Source: Trachelipus rathkii | Lineage: Eukaryota > Arthropoda > Malacostraca > Isopoda > Trachelipodidae | Direction of reading: 5' to 3' | Assembly (NCBI GenBank): GCA_015478945.1 | Contig: JABUQX010028484.1 | Coordinates: 1-64,000, forward strand | DNA: 64,000 nucleotides | In this document: piece by piece, positions 61,517 through 64,000 of the stretch | Position numbering within the stretch: position 1 is the stretch's first letter | Layout of the letters: each line of letters opens with the position of its first letter | Program-made: the position numbers and the translations under genes | The notes under the pieces: generated by a model | Databases searched by the model: none | Told to the model about the DNA's origin: nothing | The model's input: the letters and a program-made list of their open reading frames with translations, nothing else

Positions 61517-61798
61517 CTATCGAGAATATAATAACACGAACTCAAGTGAAAAACGATTAGGGGATAGCACTTGACATTGTATTATTTGAACCAATATGGT
61601 TCGTTCGTCCGTTCTATACTTGTTTACTTTCTTCTGATGCGTCGAAAGAAGAATCTCCATTACCTTTTTGGTTCTGTTTAAACATACCGATTTTTCGTCA
61701 GTAGACATTTTTTTCGCTGTGTTGTTATATGATGGACTCTCATTCTTGCTCCTAAGCTCGTCTAAAATATCTTTTACGAGGACCTCGCTAATACCCAA
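61517..61798 (-). CDS. Coding-like frame in the second 2.7-kb unit
   Basis: A 93-codon minus-strand frame reading GISEVLVKDILDELRSKNES, PSYNNTAKKMSTDEKSVCLN and RTKKVMEILLSTHQKKVNKY, ending SLEFVLLYSR. The composition is polar and protein-like. Upstream on the minus strand, in the same register after a frameshift, DISPGSDPSDDP and FTQASEVSTILMNSSTK can be read. The matching place in the first unit (about 58880-59110) keeps some similarity (LSTNQFENLLK) but is broken by stops. This could be a decayed gene inside the duplicated unit; family unknown, and coding is not proven. Confidence 0.3.
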   Translation of the reverse strand: MGISEVLVKDILDELRSKNESPSYNNTAKKMSTDEKSVCLNRTKKVMEILLSTHQKKVNKYRTDERTILVQIIQCQVLSPNRFSLEFVLLYSR

Positions 61799-62939
61799 CG
61801 ATATGTATTTATATTTTTTTCGTCAAACGAATGGAGAACGATATATTGCTTGTATTCCGGTCGAAGTTGCAAATAATAGACCTTTATTCATTTTTGTTGA
61901 AGAATTCATCAAGATTGTCGATACCTCGGAAGCTTGGGTAAATGCTAATTATGGGTCATCTGATGGATCGCTTCCAGGTGAAATATCTATCTGTGAATGG
62001 TACAGTTTGTGAGAGGTTAAAATAGAATAGAGGTTGTTTTCACCGGCATCTGATAATGTTAAAAGTAGTGATGTACGCAACTATTGGAAACCCATCGATG
62101 CTGTCACATTCGCTCGTGCGTGTATAATTTTCACTGTTCAATCATCTGAAAATATTACAGCTTTTGGTTAAAATCAAAAAACGAATTAACGTCTCATTTT
62201 AAAGAGGTCGATATACTCGAGGACTTAATTCAAATAAGCACACGGTGTAATCCACGAAATTTACAAAAGAAAACATATATTATGGTTTACCATATATTGC
62301 AATATACAGGAGTGCGTTTAACAATACTATCAGCAAGGATTATCAGTTTACTTCACTTCTGGAACTCCGAGAGCATGGGCGTGCTAATTGAACCTGTGTA
62401 TTGCCGAAGAATATGGAATTTTAGGGCAGAAAGCTATATTTATATTACATCCTTTTCAAAGGGTATTGAAATACTCTGAGAAATATGATAGAACTTGCTC
62501 AATTATACAGAATCCTCTGTCCCCTTGATTAGATGAATTAATATGTTTAAAATACAAACGTATGTTTTTATGTATTTATTTAATAGGGCTATTTTCATTG
62601 AAAATTATATTGTTATTAAAATAAAATGAAAAAAATTGTTATTACGTTCCTTCCATGGGAACTTTATTGGTTAAGATGCTAGTGATGGCTGTTTATTCGT
62701 ACTGCTGCTGTGTATTAAGTATGTTATGTTCGTAGCTTAACTTTAACGGGGGTAAAACTTTGTTATGGCCTCTGTTATCCTAATAGATCAATAGATCTAT
62801 AGATCATGGATGTTGGGGATGATAGGGATTGGCGTTAGTTTGAAATTTACTGATTTTTACTGTCTAGTGTATGTAAAAAATGTAAATTTTTTTACGTTTA
62901 TAAACATAAAAAGATAAAATTTTTAGTAAAAAAATAATT

Positions 62940-63200
62940 ATAAAGTTTTGAAAGAAATAAAAATTTAAAATTAAAAATTTTTTTTTTATAAGAAAATCAA
63001 AAAGTTTTTAAAGAAATAAAGTTAAAATAAATAAAAGTTTTTTAAAAAAAAAGTTTTAAAGAAATGAAATTAAAAATAAATAAAAGTTTTTTAAAAACAA
63101 ACAAAAAAAAAGTTTTAAAGATGAAATTAAAACTAAATAAAAGTTTTTTAAAAACAAAAAAGTTTTAAAGAAATGAAGTTAAAAATAAATAAACTATGAA
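62940..63200. repeat. A-rich minisatellite, 50-60 bp units
   Basis: Units begin AAGTTTTAAAG or AAAGTTTTTAAAG near 63001, 63051, 63110 and 63160, each followed by AAATGAAATTAAAAATAAAT and AAAAGTTTTTTAAAAAC. Confidence 0.8.
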
Positions 63201-63954
63201 TATTTTTCCGCATCAGAATCGTATCTGCTCGTTCTGTATTCATTGTTAGTTACTTTACTATTGTTAAATATGGACCTTTGTTATTGTTAGCAGTTTATTC
63301 GAGCGTAAGGTATGTTAGGTTTTTTGTTCATTGACATTCATATTCATAGTACAATTGATGCTATGTTTTCTTTATTGATGCTAAAAGCATCGTTGCTTGG
63401 TATATATTTTTTGGTATCAGTATGACAAGTACACAAGGTTATGATTAAATTTTGATTAAATATTACTATGTTTAATGTGAAAATATCCATGATATGTTAG
63501 AAAAAGTGTGAATAGGGTGTGTTAGATTTGTTATTGTACATTATATTCGTAGTTCAGGTGATGCTATGTTTGCTTTATTGATGTGGAAACTTTCTACGTT
63601 AGCATATATTCATTGATCAGTATAATAATCAGGCAATGTTATGATAAATTTTTGTTAAATATTTACCTATGATAATGTATAAAATTATCCTATTATATTT
63701 CAGTTGTAAAAGGGGGTGGGAGTTGTGGTGGTTAGATTTACTGATTTACAGGTTTATAGGGTATGTAAAAACACCAATTTTTTACTCTTTTAAGTTTATA
63801 AATATAACGAAGAATAAAATTTTTAGCTAAAAACAAAAAGTTTTAAAACATATATAAAAAACAAAAATAAATGAATATGTTTTGTAGTTATGTATACCAA
63901 AATTATGGACAATGAATCAATTAGCATCATAGATGGGGAGTGAGTTACTATGTG

Positions 63955-64000
63955 TAGGCTATAAGAGATGGCTGAGCGGGCTAATTGCTTCTTTGAGAAG
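63955..64000 (+). other. tRNA-like 5' part cut by window end
   Basis: GAGATGGCTGAGCGGGCTAA contains TGGCTGAGCGG, a near-consensus pol III A box, in a Leu/Ser-type D-arm context. The rest lies beyond the window, so a tRNA gene cannot be told from a SINE head. Confidence 0.3.

Larger units (their letters stand above)
58190..63720. repeat. Diverged tandem duplication, period about 2.7 kb
   Basis: 58190-60880 and 60881-63720 align in the same orientation. Pairs: TCTGAAAATATTACAGCTTT at about 59470 and 62146; AGAATCCTCTGTCC at about 59809 and 62509; TTGGTTAAGATG at 59970 and 62669; the A-rich AAAGTTTTAAAGAAATAAA block at 60330 and 62945. Each unit also has subrepeats of 180-340 bases around TAGTTACTT(T/C)A and GCTTTATTGATG (copies near 58480, 60540, 60880, 63240 and 63520). 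Divergence is high. Confidence 0.75.

Overview
This is a fragment of an animal nuclear genome, about 70% AT by eye. It contains long (TA)n, (TAA)n, (GA)n and (CT)n arrays and many broken retrotransposons of the Penelope, CR1, RTE and Jockey groups, plus non-autonomous DNA elements. The only possible host genes are a few short exon-like segments with GT/AG borders. There is no operon structure, Shine-Dalgarno site or dense ORF packing. The mix of TE families and the abundance of dinucleotide arrays suggest an arthropod, perhaps a decapod crustacean; that is inference. Even recent-looking elements carry a frameshift every few dozen codons, so either the copies are decayed or the sequence comes from unpolished long reads.

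Layout. 0-6.3 kb: Penelope RT relic (-), RTE LINE relic (-) interrupted by a GC-rich segment of foreign composition, then a cluster of TA/TG arrays. 6.9-8.2 kb: first copy of a dispersed DNA-transposon-like family, called R here. 8.2-17 kb: AT-rich sequence with four candidate exons (11.06 and 15.70 kb on +; 11.8 and 13.9 kb on -) and a tRNA-like SINE head. 17-21.6 kb: TA arrays, a 273-bp hairpin MITE, one copy of a second repeat family (S), and two Penelope 3' ends arranged head to head as a ~1.5-kb inverted repeat, with a hammerhead-ribozyme-like motif after the right copy. 22.1-22.8 kb: the best host-gene candidate, two in-phase minus-strand exons separated by an intron that is mostly (TTA)n. 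23.4-24.5 kb: R copy B. 24.5-33.2 kb: low-information AT-rich and pyrimidine-rich DNA.

33.3-34.6 kb: GC-rich hairpin and a Jockey-type LINE end. 35.2-36.3 kb: local tandem duplication with a 38-bp minisatellite. 36.4-37.1 kb: RTE relic (-). 38-43 kb: a nested set in which a CR1 LINE was split by R copy C, which itself carries a hAT-type MITE. 45.3-46.5 kb: RTE RT relic and a tRNA-derived SINE. 47.3-47.8 kb: second S copy. 50.3-54 kb: the most complete LINE, CR1-like, with ORF1-like, endonuclease and RT parts. 56.7 kb: foldback. 57-58 kb: RTE endonuclease relic. 58.2-63.7 kb: a diverged ~2.7-kb tandem duplication holding shorter internal repeats.

The genes do not form a pathway. The window records serial transposon insertion and microsatellite growth around a few possible exons. 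The features most likely to be undescribed are families R and S, the Penelope head-to-head pair with its ribozyme-like motif, and the 2.7-kb duplication. No intact new system was seen.
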